This document shows, piece by piece, positions 22,476 to 33,800 of a stretch of 64,000 nt of DNA (within the stretch, counting starts at the first letter, position 1; every line of letters starts with the position of its first letter). The notes beneath the pieces were generated by a model that was given only the letters and a program-made list of their open reading frames with translations, made no database searches and was not told the DNA's origin. The DNA lies in the NCBI GenBank assembly GCA_030762895.1, contig CM061063.1, positions 210,319,667 to 210,383,666 of the forward strand, given 5' to 3'. This DNA comes from Sophora flavescens. Lineage: Eukaryota > Streptophyta > Magnoliopsida > Fabales > Fabaceae. The translations under genes were made by a program, and so were the position numbers.

Positions 22476-23225
22476 TTGTTGATAGCAAATTCACGCTTTG
22501 GTTTCGTGCAATCTCTAGCAAAGTGTCCCCAACGATTGCAATTAAAACATTTGATTCCCACTACTGGACACTTATCCGCCATGTGACTTTGATGCCCACA
22601 CTTATAGCATCTCCTAACTTGGCCTTGATTCTGATTCTTTTGGCCTCCACTTCCTGTGGCATTAACATTTGAACGATTTTGTTGCTGATTCTGGTTCTGG
22701 TTATTTCCCGATGGTCGGAAATAAGGCTTCCTCTGATCCTGCTTCCTTTTCTGACTCTGATTCTGATACTAGCTCTTGGATCGAGAAGGTCCTCCATTAT
22801 TTCCTCTGTTGTCTCTTCCCCTTTTCATCAATTCTATTTTCCTATTCATCTCAACTAGCTCATGAAAATTCGTGAGCTACAGTGGTAGTACAGATTCCAT
22901 GATCTCGAACCTCAGACCAGCTTCAAACCTCTCACATTTCTAGCTCTCATTTGGTAGTGCTTGGAAGAAACAGAAATATTTAGCAAGCGACTCGAACTTC
23001 GCCGCATATTCCCCCACCGTCAGATCCCTCTGATACAATCACAAAAACTCTTGTTCTTTCTCAATCCGAACACTTTCCGGAAAATACTTATTCAGAAATG
23101 TTGTTTTAAACACATCCCAAGTAATTTCCTGATGAGCAACTTCCAGCAGCTGTCGAGCACCTCTCCACCAGTACTCCGTATCTCCTATCAGTAGGAAAAC
23201 AGAATAGGTAACCCTAACCTCTGTT
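22476..23225 (-). pseudogene. gag: Element C gag: capsid end and two zinc knuckles
   Basis: The capsid part has EYWWRGARQLLE, HQEITWDVFKTTFLNKYFP and a following EYAAKFE segment. A Gln/Asn/Arg-rich linker follows. Then come two CCHC knuckles, CYKCGHQSHMADKC and CFNCNRWGHFARDC (22510-22605), which bind the genomic RNA in the particle. Frame changes and stops (for example near 22870 and 22940) break it. The Gag N-terminus is gone, because at 23226 the sequence joins LTR. Confidence 0.8.
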
Positions 23226-25059
23226 GCATCATCATTTTTGAACAAGATATAAACTATATAGGGCCTTTATTGGAACAGGCCATTCTTCAAGCTAAGAAAG
23301 AAAATAAAAACTTAAGGACACATAGTGAAACGTCTAGGGCCATATACAAAAATCATGGCTCTCAGTAGCCAGAAAGACTGACGAAATCACTACCCCAAAA
23401 ATGTAACCACCTATAGCTAGTCATAGACTAATGGTACCCATTGGGAAGACCAGGGTCAATCCCACTCCCCATCGATGAGTTGGATGAAGAGGTAACAACA
23501 CCCTCATCAGGTGAATCGTCATCATTGTCCAAAGGTATGTACTTAGGTACATCCTCTACGTACTCCTTTGGATCCTCCTTGGGATCAATAACCATCTCCT
23601 CTGGGTCCACCACAATCTCCTCTAGAGCTGGATCAGGTGCTACCTCAGCTAAAGGCTGAAGATCAAGCTGTCCATGATCGATCAGATGCTGTACAAGTAG
23701 CAACAAAGGAGGTAGAGATACCTCAATCATCTCCATAGACCTATGCTCCCTCTGAGGTCCCGTTTCCATCGTGCCTTCTATAGTGTGTACGTGCCCGGTA
23801 TAACGAACGATATGGGCTCCTGGGTGGATCACCCATGCGTTTATGTTATCTGCATCCTCAAAATGGAGGCTTCGAACCCCCGTATGTGCCAACGGCATTG
23901 CCGGATCCATCTAAACCCAGATAATAAAAATACCCATACAGAAAGAAGAACAACAATAAAACATGTAAGGGTGAGTACCAATATATGGATTTTAAAATGA
24001 TAACCACATGTACAACTCTCAATTACCACTTAACATGTATATTCACAGATAAACAATATATATTCATCAATGGCTTTCATACCCGACAGTCGTAACCGTT
24101 TTAAAAACCATGACACTTCAATATTCCACAACTAACTTTGAGACCTAATCTCCGGAGCTCCAACCAACAAGTGAATGAGCTGATCAGGCTCTAGTTGCCA
24201 ATAAAAGCATAATCAATGCCTGATATGGCAAAGTTCTATTGACCATTCCACAGTCCAACTCAAGTTGATGGAAATAACTCTATGTTTACCTAAAATCCTT
24301 TTACATTGGAAATTCGTTTTGTAAACTTAACAAAATTCCTTAAAACTTATTTTTGTTCAAAAATCAACAATTTGAACTGTAAAACCTTATTTGAGACAAA
24401 TTCTCAATAATACTCTCTTTCAAAACACTTTGGTAAATATTGACGGAATTGTCCGTTGTTGGCCGTTTTAAGACGCATTTAGGTAAAAATATGACTCTTT
24501 GTCGTAAATTAATTTTTCCAACACTGTAATAAAATTATTTTGAAACCTTTTTCGCTTAAAATATTATTTTCTAATATTTATAAATTACTCAGGTGAAAAT
24601 TACCAGTGCTAAAATAATTTCACGGTTATGTCTTCATTATGGCTCATAAAACTCTATTTCACTGTTAAATGAATAAAATAATATTATTTTTCACTTTTTC
24701 CTATTTTTCATTAAATAAATAACTAAGTAATATTATATTACTCTTTCCATTGAATTAAACTCATTAATTCATAAAAAAGCTTTTAACTGCTTTTAACTCT
24801 TATTTAATTGAGCTCTGACCACTGTCAGGCTTTCAAACTCGCAATCCACATCAACAATTATTTCATATCAATAATATGACACTTAGAAATTTATAACATA
24901 TCACCAAATACAACAAAAAATTAAATTGAGTTAAATCAAATAGTTAACATCAGATAATCAATAAGCAAATAATGCTAACTACAAAATAAATACTTACACA
25001 CCATAATTAAGACATACAATAACAATTACACATGGCTATCGGAAAAATCCCTCAGGCTT

Positions 25060-25076
25060 TCCCCTTACCTGAAAGC
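25060..25076 (-). promoter_or_regulatory. Splice-donor-like block in the 5' LTR of C
   Basis: It is the same minus-strand CAGGTAAGGGG as at 13769-13785. In the 5' LTR it lies downstream of the TATA box and could serve as a leader-intron donor. Confidence 0.4.
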
Positions 25077-25851
25077 AAAGTATCTCTGAGAAACAGTACG
25101 TTGGAAATCCAAGTAACGCCGATAACACGCGTATTCGATATCTTAGCTTATCCTTCATTAAACATAACACTCAATCAACAAACAAACAACTAAATCAAGC
25201 CTAAAATCCTACATGTTGGTTTCATCCAAGGGCTGACCTTAGGGTTAGGAATCTCTAAAAATTCTAAACTTTTGGATTAATCACTCCTAATTACTTAAAA
25301 CCCTAAATTAATGGTTATTGAACAAAGATTGAATTTAAATCTTCCAATCCCTCATCAAATGAATTTTGACCATGATGAAGAAAATGGCTTAGAGACCTTC
25401 ATTTTATTCATACAATACAGATTCAATACCTATTCAACTAATAAGATTGAATCATGACAAACTAGTTAGGAAAAATTGGAACAAAACCCTAGTTTTCTAG
25501 AGTATAGGTTCGGTCTCTTTAGGTTTTAAGGGATAGAAAATTTTGTTTGAGGCAAGCTTCTAGATCTAGAATATAGAGGTAATAATAGGATTATATAAAT
25601 TGGTTTCATGCTCATTGGATTTTCCTATGATTTTCTATGAATTTTTGAATCTAGAAACCCTAAAATGCATCATATTGATAAAGACTTCAAAATGAAAAAC
25701 TTATTGAAGAACATGATACTAAACAAGGAAGAAGAGTAAGGTTTACCTCTTGGAATCAAGAAATGAGCAAGAAATCTCCTACTTCCTTCACAAAATCAAG
25801 CTATGTTTTAATGGTGGAAATGGCAAAGTTTGGTGAAGATGATGACTGTAG

Positions 25852-25860
25852 CCTTTTATA
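25852..25860 (-). promoter_or_regulatory. TATA box in the 5' LTR of C
   Basis: Minus-strand TATAAAAGG, identical in position to 14570-14578. Confidence 0.65.
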
Positions 25861-26480
25861 GAAGTGAGGATGGCTTTATAGAGTTCTTGTGCCGTGGGGT
25901 TTGAGGGCATTTGGGTCAAAAGTGCAAATTTTGAGGGGTAAAATAGTAATCTTGTACAATGGCAAATTTGTAAATAAAACCAACATAAAGGGTAATTTAG
26001 TCTTTTCCTCCTAAAATGTAATCATGACTAAAGGCAGTCATCCCATGACTCACCCCTTGTGACTCATCATGATTTGACATCCTATTTATCCGTTAGAGGG
26101 TCCCACAAATCCCGTTTTTAGCTATGTCATTTACTCGATTTCGTATAACGCCCGCATAATATGTATTATTTCACTTTTTAAGTGAAAATTTTTTAAATAG
26201 CCAAATAAGGTGGAAACTTCATAAAAACCTTAAGTGTTTCGTTCACGAGTCAAAATTAGGTCATTTGAGCAGTAAAATTCTTACTATCATTAAATCGTAG
26301 ACCGGGTTTCGTCTAAATTTTCGACCCAAAATCGAATCGTAGCTTTCTATGATAAAGTAGTGTATGAATATGACCTTGGTTTATCCAAAATCATTTTCTA
26401 TATTTAAAAATAAAATTATAAAAATTTCTGTTTATTTTACTGATATAAAACCAGTAAACAGTGAAAAACCGGGTGTTACA

Positions 26481-26756
26481 TGTAAGATTAGTGAAAATGG
26501 TAAATATAAAATAGTAATAGACCAAAATTAAAATTATTATTAATTTCATTAGTAAAGGTATACCATGTCTGAAAATTGATAGATTTTATAATAAGTGAGT
26601 CAATTGAACCTTTTTACTTGGCATAATTCTCCGAACCTAAAAATTAATTTTATTTGGGGAAAACAATTTATAGTTTTGAATATACAATTAAAATCAAATA
26701 AAACTCACATTATAGAGCCATTGGTTGGGGCTATATGCTGAGGTCTCCAATTATGT
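26481..26756. other. AT-rich spacer
   Basis: I see no gene, repeat copy or element terminus here. It flanks the 5' LTR of C and precedes a promoter-like stretch. Confidence 0.4.
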
Positions 26757-26966
26757 GGTGTCTTCTATTATTTAAAGAGCTTTAGTCACCCCTTCTTTGG
26801 TCACATACTCTTTCATTCAAAAAGAGCTACACCTCTTCTCAACCTCTCTCTATAGACATTCCTACCCAACAAAGCAAGTATGGTATCATATAAGGTTGTG
26901 GATATACATGTTAAGGAAGAAGAAACTGTGATCCCGGAGGAATCTCAAATCCCCAACCAATTATAG
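26757..26966 (+). other. Possible host-gene 5' end: promoter, leader and short first-exon fragment
   Basis: TTATTTAAAG (near 26768) looks like a TATA box. About 100 bp of pyrimidine-rich leader follows, then ATG at 26880 opens 28 codons beginning MVSYKVVDIHVKEEE and ending at TAG 26964. The composition differs from the surrounding LTRs and the segment occurs only once in the window. The open frame stops exactly where the long inverted repeat begins, so it may be a gene start truncated by that insertion, or a captured gene fragment. I do not recognise the protein. Chance cannot be excluded. Confidence 0.3.
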
Positions 26967-27745
26967 GCGGAGATGGACTAAGCCTATAATTACTGATCTT
27001 AATCCTCTTCCTAAGCCCCCAAGACAGAAGTTTCACTCATTTTGCAAGATATTAATTGGAAGTTTCATATGTGAGTGAAACTTCTTATGCAAGTATCAGA
27101 GGCAGTAAATATCTTGTAAAATGATTGAAACTTCTTGCAAGTATCAGATACAGTTAATTTCTTGTAAAATGACGTGTGTAAATTTGGTTTGCATGGGAGA
27201 GCTGGACGGCATGCGGCAGCGATAGTTGATGCGCGGTAAAGACGGATGACGTGTGGCATAGATGGATTGAACCTATAATTCCTGATCCAAATCCTCCTTA
27301 TGAGCCTCATAACATAAGTTCCACTCATTTTGTACGATATTGCAAGTTTCACTCACACATGAAACTTGCTGTTAACATCTAGAAAATGAGAAAAACTTGT
27401 ATTGTGGGGTCTCAGGAGGAGGATTTTGATCAGGAATTGTAGGCTCAATCCATCTCCGTCACATGTCGTCCATCTCTGTCGCACGTTGTCCATCTCTGCT
27501 GCATGTCGTCCAACTCTGCCATGCAGATCAAACCCGCACACCTTATTTTGCAAGAAATTTACTACATCCGAGACTTGCAAGAAGTTTCACTCATTTTACA
27601 AGATAGTAACTGCATTTGATACTTGCAAAGAAGTTTCACTCACACATGAAACTTGAAGGTAATATCTTGCCAAATGAGTGAAACTTCTGTTTTGGCAGTG
27701 CAGGAAGAGTCTTTGGATCAGGATTTATACGCTCGGTCCATCTCT
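26967..27745. repeat. Long inverted repeat (foldback), arms ~390 bp, almost no loop
   Basis: The left arm (26967-27355) aligns with the reverse complement of the right arm (27356-27745). Both contain, in mirrored order, GATGGACT..GCCTATAAT, CAGAAGTTTCACTCATTTTG, GCAAGTATCAGA and GATGGATTGA.CCTA.AATTCCTGATC. The centre is CAAGTTTCA-CTCACACA-TGAAACTTG at 27343-27368. Arms are imperfect, perhaps 80-85% by eye. The paired open frames on opposite strands (27065-27352 and 27402-27656) give similar peptides only because of this symmetry. It could be a foldback transposon or a hairpin-RNA locus. No target duplication could be fixed. Confidence 0.8.
27449..27528. repeat. 20-bp tandem repeats in the inverted-repeat arm
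   Basis: TCCATCTCTGTCGCACGTTG-like units start at 27449, 27469, 27489 and 27509, an exact 20-bp period. Looser copies continue at 27740-27800, and a mirrored, more decayed set lies near 27215-27265 in the other arm. Confidence 0.85.
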
Positions 27746-28137
27746 GCCACATGTCGTTCATCTCCTTTGCACTCCGTTCGTCTTTGTCATTTTTCGTCGA
27801 ACTTCGCCACGCAAATCAACTTATTAACTATGTTTAGTATTTGTTTCTTGGAATTATGTATTGCTCTTTGCACATAGATAATTAATGTAGCACCCGTATT
27901 TAAAAGTTTAATTATTTTAATATCAATTGTAAATACAATGAACTATCTTAGCTTGTATTCTAATTGTCATTTTAAAGTATTAATATAAACAAATAATAAT
28001 ATTCATCCGCTAATAAACTTTTGACAATTAAATTAATAATTTCGATCCTTTTTCCTATTTAACAACAAACCTTAGAATTTTTTTTAAAAGAATAACAATG
28101 CCAAGAATAAGATCTAGTTAATATTATATAATTAAAA
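27746..28137. other. AT-rich stretch with a possible LTR-like start
   Basis: No coding sequence is seen. TGTAGCACCCGTATTT at 27886 resembles the terminus of a gypsy LTR, but I found no matching end, so it is only noted. Confidence 0.3.
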
Positions 28138-28542
28138 AGAAACAAATAGTTATTATTAACTTATATTAAAAATTTATTATTTTTTATCAATTATTTGAAA
28201 CTACAATTTAAAATATTTGTAACATGGTAGGCAACAATGCTTATGTCTGTAATAATGAGTAGTTTGTCACTAATAAGAGAAAATAAATAACATAGTTAAT
28301 ATTATAGATAAAAGAAATATTTTTTAGCCATTGACAGCTTTTTAAGTTTTTAAAATGTCATACCAAAATACAAACAACCTTATTTATGTCATTAACTTAA
28401 TATTTAATAATATTAAATAAATTTGTGACAAATTGTTACATATAGTAGTGTCATAATTTCAGTTAAAGTTGATTTGTCACTATTATAAGAAAATATTTTT
28501 AAATAATATAAAATAAAATAAGTGAAAACTTTAAACTTTTAT
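28138..28542. repeat. Dispersed AT-rich repeat, copy 2 (left part)
   Basis: It matches 4850-5236 closely, for example the AAACTACAATTTAAAATATT and GGCAACAATGCTTATGTCTG blocks. It is interrupted at 28542 by solo LTR H and resumes at 30888 for about 60 bp (to about 30945). Confidence 0.85.
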
Positions 28543-30887
28543 TGTAATACCCCAAAGTATATTGAGATACTACTAGATACAAAACATAAAATACACTGAA
28601 ATTAGCTTTTCGCTAAACATCTCATACATTTTCAAAAAAAGTCATACTTAGAGACTAAATAATGACAATATGACAATTGACTCCGATCCGGCAACGTCTT
28701 CAATAACAGAAACATCTTACATTGGAACAACTGCCAAGTATTTCCGGGGATACTTCACAGTTCTCCAACATAGGAGGGATTAACCTAAAACAAAAGGGCG
28801 AGGGGTGAGATATGAAATCTCAGTGAATTTCCTACAAACAGAGACTCAGTCCCACACATATACATATATTAGTAAACTTATACATATCATCAAGTATAAA
28901 CATCATTGCTGCCCCCCACACACCATGGTACTTAAGAGGGACTAGCTTTGGGTTCAATCCTGACATCATCATGTCTTTAAAAATATTTTTGAACCACTCA
29001 TTCGGACATCCCATTTTAATTTTGTCAGTGCAAAAACGTCGCTGTTCCCCACGCACCGAGGTACTTAAGAGGAACCAACTCTATACTTTAAGGCAGGACG
29101 TACGTCTATGACCACAAGCGGCATCCCACTTGCTTTGCACTTACTTGCTTGCTTTCAAACTGAAAGGACTCTATACTTGCCTTCCAAACTGAAAGGACTT
29201 ATGTGATTGCCTTACAAAAGGGAAGGGCTCTATAATTGCCTTCCAAACTGAAAGGACTTCTGTACTTGACATCTGAAATGTCATTGATAACCATTCTAAT
29301 TCGAATCATGAATAGAATTAGCATGGTTACTACTTTTGGATGCCAAATGGTGTTTCACATTCATTTCTTCATAATATTAAATAACTTAACTCACATATCA
29401 ATTTACAGCTTAAAAACTAATGACCTAAAGCAAAACTTATAAACCATTCACATGAACAATATATAATCTCTCAATCAAGTATTCAACAAGGGATAATGCA
29501 TCAACAACATAAGCAGAATTTCAGCAATTTTCAGTTAACTTCTATGATTTTATTAAAATACCAAACGAAGTCGGATTTGGACAAAAGACCACTCCCTGGA
29601 AAGCTAAATAAGTCTAATTTATAAATAAGATTTTAGTTTTGGAATACAGTTTATTTTAGTTTTGGAATACAGTTTACGAAAACTTACAGTTTTAATAAGC
29701 AAGCTTCTGCACCCAGAAAACAGGGCAGTTACAATACTCCAAATTATGATAGGTTTTTCTTCATCAATACTCAGGGTAAAACAGCAAAATAAGTGCCTGA
29801 ATTGTAGCATTTCGAGTCTACTTTCTAAAAAAAAGAATCATACCGAACAAAGCCCCATAGAAATAATTATAATAAAAATAGTTCACATATGTTTATACGG
29901 GTTTCTAACCAGTAACTTCATTTGGGACTTTTCACAAAAAAATTTCATGCATGGAATTTAAATAATTTACATCATCAATATGCACTCAATTTACTTCATA
30001 TAATCAACATGCAGGTACCAAATCAAACAATAAAAGCAAGCAAATCAAAATTCCTAAGCTTGGATTTATGGTTACCAAGCACTAAACTAAGGAAACTGAC
30101 AAGTGGTGTAGAGGTTATGAAGCTTGTGTTTGAGTTGTCACTATTTTCTCTTGATGGCTGTAATCTCCCTCCTTAGGACCATGGTTTTGTAGGGAAGGAA
30201 CTTGAAATGAAGAAAATGATGAACTAAGGGTTTGATGTCCTTAGGTCAGAATACCCATTTTTGCTAGAGAGCTCCAAATGAAAAATTGTGTGAAATAACA
30301 TAGGCTTAGATGATGTAGAGGAGTGGGAATATGGTGTTGTTTTTTCCAAATAATGAATGGATGTTGTAGCTCTAGTGTGGGTCGAATTTCATGGCTATGG
30401 AGGAAGAAGAGCTCAAATGGAGGAAGTACATGAATAGAAGAGGTTTAGATGGTTAAGGCTTACAAGGAAATGATGTTAGAGCTTGAAAATCAACCTTGGA
30501 TGATGATGGTTAGGGCTGGACGAATTTGTTGGAGCAAGGATGAAGAAGAAGACTTTGGTGGTTTAAAGAAGACGAAGTTTGGAAGAGAAAATGAAAGTGT
30601 GTGTGTGTGTAGTGTGTGTAGCCGTGTAATGAGAGGAAAATAAGGGGAGAGTGATTTGTCACTTTAGCTATTATGGGCTAGTGTATTTGGGCTTTACCTC
30701 CCAAGGATCTCTATTAATACAAACTTAGTAATTTAACTAACCTTTGTAATCTAAATAAAAGAAATATTCATATTCATATAAAGCTCATGAAATCATTTCC
30801 CAAAAATATTCAAATGTGTAAACAAGGAAATTGAAGATGGAAAAATAATAATAATTAATCAAGCATTTTTTTTTTTGAGATATTACA
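28543..30887 (-). mobile_element. Solo LTR H, 2345 bp
   Basis: The plus strand reads TGTAATACCCC at the left and GAGATATTACA at the right. TTTAT flanks both sides (28538-28542 and 30888-30892). Copy 1 of the host repeat (5231-5245) shows the empty site with one TTTAT. The minus orientation is inferred from the G-run end and from the related fragment with a polypurine tract at 30952-31028. There is no interior and no gene; small open frames inside are noise. Confidence 0.9.
29149..29270. repeat. ~29-bp tandem repeats in LTR H
   Basis: Four units of the type TTGCCTTCCAAACTGAAAGG start near 29149, 29177, 29207 and 29236. The third is more diverged. Confidence 0.8.
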
Positions 30888-30951
30888 TTTATCATTAATA
30901 GTTTTTGTTGAATATTTAAAATATTGTAGTCAGCAAATACATAGTAGTGAG

Positions 30952-31014
30952 CAAGGAAATTGAAGATGGAAAAATAATAATAATTAATCAAGCTTTTTTT
31001 TTTGAGATATTACA
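30952..31014 (-). repeat. Terminal fragment of a second H-family LTR
   Basis: CAAGGAAATTGAAGATGG through GAGATATTACA repeats the last 65 bp of LTR H (30824-30887) almost exactly. It is followed on the right by a polypurine tract, so it is the start of a 3' LTR in minus orientation, with the rest of that LTR missing. Confidence 0.8.
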
Positions 31015-31017
31015 TTA

Positions 31018-31028
31018 CTCTCCCCCTT
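31018..31028 (-). other. Polypurine tract of an H-family element
   Basis: The minus strand reads AAGGGGGAGAG before the LTR start, preceded by GAGGACAAAATTTCT. This is the gypsy equivalent of the GAGGACGAAATTT block next to the polypurine tracts of C, E and F. Confidence 0.75.
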
Positions 31029-33308
31029 AGAGAAATTTTGTCCTCAAAATTTAGTAAAACCTACCTGAGAGAAATGCATTAGCAATGATTTATCAAACAA
31101 TAATAGTCGTTGCCTTAGCAAACTTCCCACCTCATGACATTTAAAAGCATGCAAGTGATAATTGAAAACACAAAACTACTTCAGTTTGCATTTAGGTTCC
31201 TAGGATGGTTTCTACAAGATCCTTCGTCTAGTAGCTACTAAGTTTCCGGGTTTCAGACCGTGGTCAACCACTTGAACCAGCATAGTTTTGAAAGTTGAGC
31301 TGAATCTTAAACTCATTTAGCTTTTGCTGCGGACTCTGATTTCTAAAGTCCTGAAGTCCTCGCTCTTTGAATACGAAACTAGAACTACAAAACGTAACTA
31401 CCAATATGGGCTTCAACTCTACTAACCCAAACCTATGTGCCCTTGTCTCAAACTTGATATCACATATACTATGATTCAATTTGCATTAAACATCAAATTT
31501 TATTTTTTTTATTTTTTAATTTTTTTTTTACATTCAACTAAACCAAAGGCAGTCAATAACATGCTGGACTACCGTTGCTAGTCTCATCAATGCTAACACA
31601 GTATGTCAAGTTTAAAACAAAAGGAATTGTGCAATGCTACTCGGGTACCATAAAAGATACTACTAGTGAACATGCAATCAATAACATAACCACTATGCAG
31701 TTAAAACATGCAAGGACCCATTTACAAGCATCATACTTTCCTCTTAAATAATATTAAAAAGAATTAATCAGGTACAAGTCATGTATTTGCATGCATTCGT
31801 TCTTTTCCATTAACAATATAAATCAAGTAATTAATAAGCTCGTTACCATTTACAAACTATGGCATGTAATATCCTCCTCAACAAGGTTTATTTGAAATTT
31901 GATTCTACTTTACCTATATACTAAACCATATCCCTGAACTTATTAAAGAACATGATAAATTTGGGCCATTGATGATTCTATGACTTGAAACCAAGAACAT
32001 ACAACAATGCATCTTAAATGATTTACATGTACAACCAAACAAATTAAACCTTCCCAATCTTGCATCAATTATCACACCCCAAGACATCACTAAGGAATAT
32101 TAAAAGACTCTCATGCATGGAAGTCAGTTTGACTTAATGTAAAAATAGGAAAGCATTGAGAAGACACAAACATGGATAGATATTTGATCTTAGTGGTAGC
32201 TCATATATAATATGAAAAATCCTAGGGTACAAGGCCATAATAGGTATATCACATGCACCATAGGTTAGATTATGTAAAGAAAAACAAAAGCTAAATTATA
32301 GACTTTGTTCATGCGGCTTCAAACAGGCTGAGAAGAATTCGATCAGAGTCCAAAAACAAACAACAACTAATACCTAACTATATGAATATTGTTGCAGGAC
32401 AGAGCAGTTACATGCAAGTATATATGAAAGCGTTAAGAGGTTTACCAATTATACTTAACATTTTGAAATATAGATTGGAATTAATAACATCTTATACATT
32501 CAATTTAGCTGATAAAAGGGTCATTGAAAATAAAGAATTAAAACATGAAACAAAACCGAATAAGAGGGAAGAATTTGTTCACTTTTAGTGTACATGGTTT
32601 TACCACATTCCACCTAACAAGTAAAAACCGCACAAAGGATGAAACTTTATAACAACAATCACTCTTATTAGATTCAACGAGAGAAACAAAATAATGTGCA
32701 TGTCTATCCATTTTTACTACCATCTTAAACAAAACAAAATTCAAAAGTCTAAGACATACAAGGCTAATGCATTCGGTTAAATTTCTCAGATAGCAACAAT
32801 TACTTAGCTTTATACTGAAAAGATAGTGCATGCTTCTTTCACATTTACATATCATGTTCAGTTGACCTTCATGGTTACAATCAAAAGAATGCATCGAACA
32901 AGGCAACCGGTTCCCTTTCTATTCTCAAAACAAAAACATATAATAGGAGATAACTTAACTTGCGTTTACCCTGCCAACTTCAGGTTACCAGGGTGCAACA
33001 AAAGAATTTGGGAATAGACACAATCACCTATTCTTTGCAAGCATCTGAGCTTGCAATGTTCCAATGTGTCTGACTAGAGGGAGAAACTTAAAGATCATAG
33101 TAGATACTCCCAAAACATATAGCAAGACATAACAACAACACATAAGCATGCAAAGGTTATATTATTGCTACCAGCATTTATTTCCATACTCAAGTAATAT
33201 GAATTATCATCTCATATCACATACAGGCATAAAAATTACACCACACATAAGGTAAACACTCAGATTATAGGGAATGTAATTGTATTATTACTTTCTCACA
33301 CTTGTGCG
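31029..33308 (-). other. Interior remnant of an H-family element, no coding seen
   Basis: Position next to the polypurine tract suggests the 3' interior of a minus-strand gypsy element. I find no protease, RT, RNase H or integrase motif in either strand. The short open frames (for example 31264-31479 and 32538-32906, minus) show no known domain. The stretch is cut at 33309 by element E and should continue at 43934. The element may be non-autonomous or too decayed to read. Confidence 0.4.
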
Positions 33309-33789
33309 TTGATTGTAACACCCTAGTTTTTACACCTATGATTAATTATTTTATTTGGATGTTTAAGTTTATTTTGTTATGTGGTTTAGTTTGAGTAATT
33401 AAATTACTTTCTTCAAATTATTTTATTAGGTGCGTTAGCACTGACTTATTTCAGTGAATGCACGTTTACTAGACAATAATTTACGTTATTGACACTATTA
33501 TACCAGTACAGAAAAATATTTTAAATAATGTGAATAAGAGAAAAGCATTTTCATATTCTCAATCTATTTAATTTTAGAGTTAAAAATATTTTGGTTTGAC
33601 CTTAATCGGAGATTAAATTTTGGACTGAGTATTTTCTTAGTTGATCAGTTCAACTATTAATCTTTACTCTAATTTGAATTTCTAAAACATATCCTTATCA
33701 ATCTTTATTTTTAGATTCTAAAAAGTAAAAACATGTTTATTTTATGCCTAATATTTATAACTCATTTTGTACCTATCACTAAGTAATTG

Positions 33790-33800
33790 GTTTAAAAACC
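33790..33800 (+). promoter_or_regulatory. Possible TATA element of the E LTR
   Basis: GTTTAAAAACC precedes about 60 bp of CT-rich sequence, a common plant promoter layout. It is conserved in the 3' LTR (40738-40748), in G (57640-57650) and, inverted, in F (55117-55130). Confidence 0.35.

Larger units (their letters stand above)
5717..26480 (-). mobile_element. Element C: Tekay/Del-like Ty3-gypsy chromovirus with two nested insertions
   Basis: The minus-strand order is LTR (26480 to 23226), gag, protease remnant, RT, RNase H, integrase with chromodomain tail, polypurine tract, LTR (15199 down to 11701, then 5976 to 5717). Both LTRs start TGTAACACCCGG on the minus strand. Element B interrupts the left LTR and solo LTR D interrupts pol. 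The inner end of the right LTR, the primer binding site and the Gag N-terminus are missing: at 23226 the gag sequence joins directly to LTR sequence. With stops, frameshifts and a protease deletion, the copy is dead. Confidence 0.85.
23226..26480 (-). repeat. Right (5') LTR of element C, truncated at its inner end
   Basis: It is the counterpart of 5717-5976 plus 11701-15199. It ends GGGTGTTACA at 26480. It lacks 500 bp present in the left LTR: the junction at 24261-24264 is CAAG, which flanks the missing segment in the left copy. No primer binding site is found at its inner end. The flank after 26480 is TGTAA. Confidence 0.9.

Noticed and set aside
27065..27656. Two similar proteins on opposite strands
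   Set aside because: They arise from the two arms of one inverted repeat, not from two genes.
27886..27901. TGTAGCACCCGTATTT as the start of another LTR
   Set aside because: No matching LTR end, target duplication or primer site was found.
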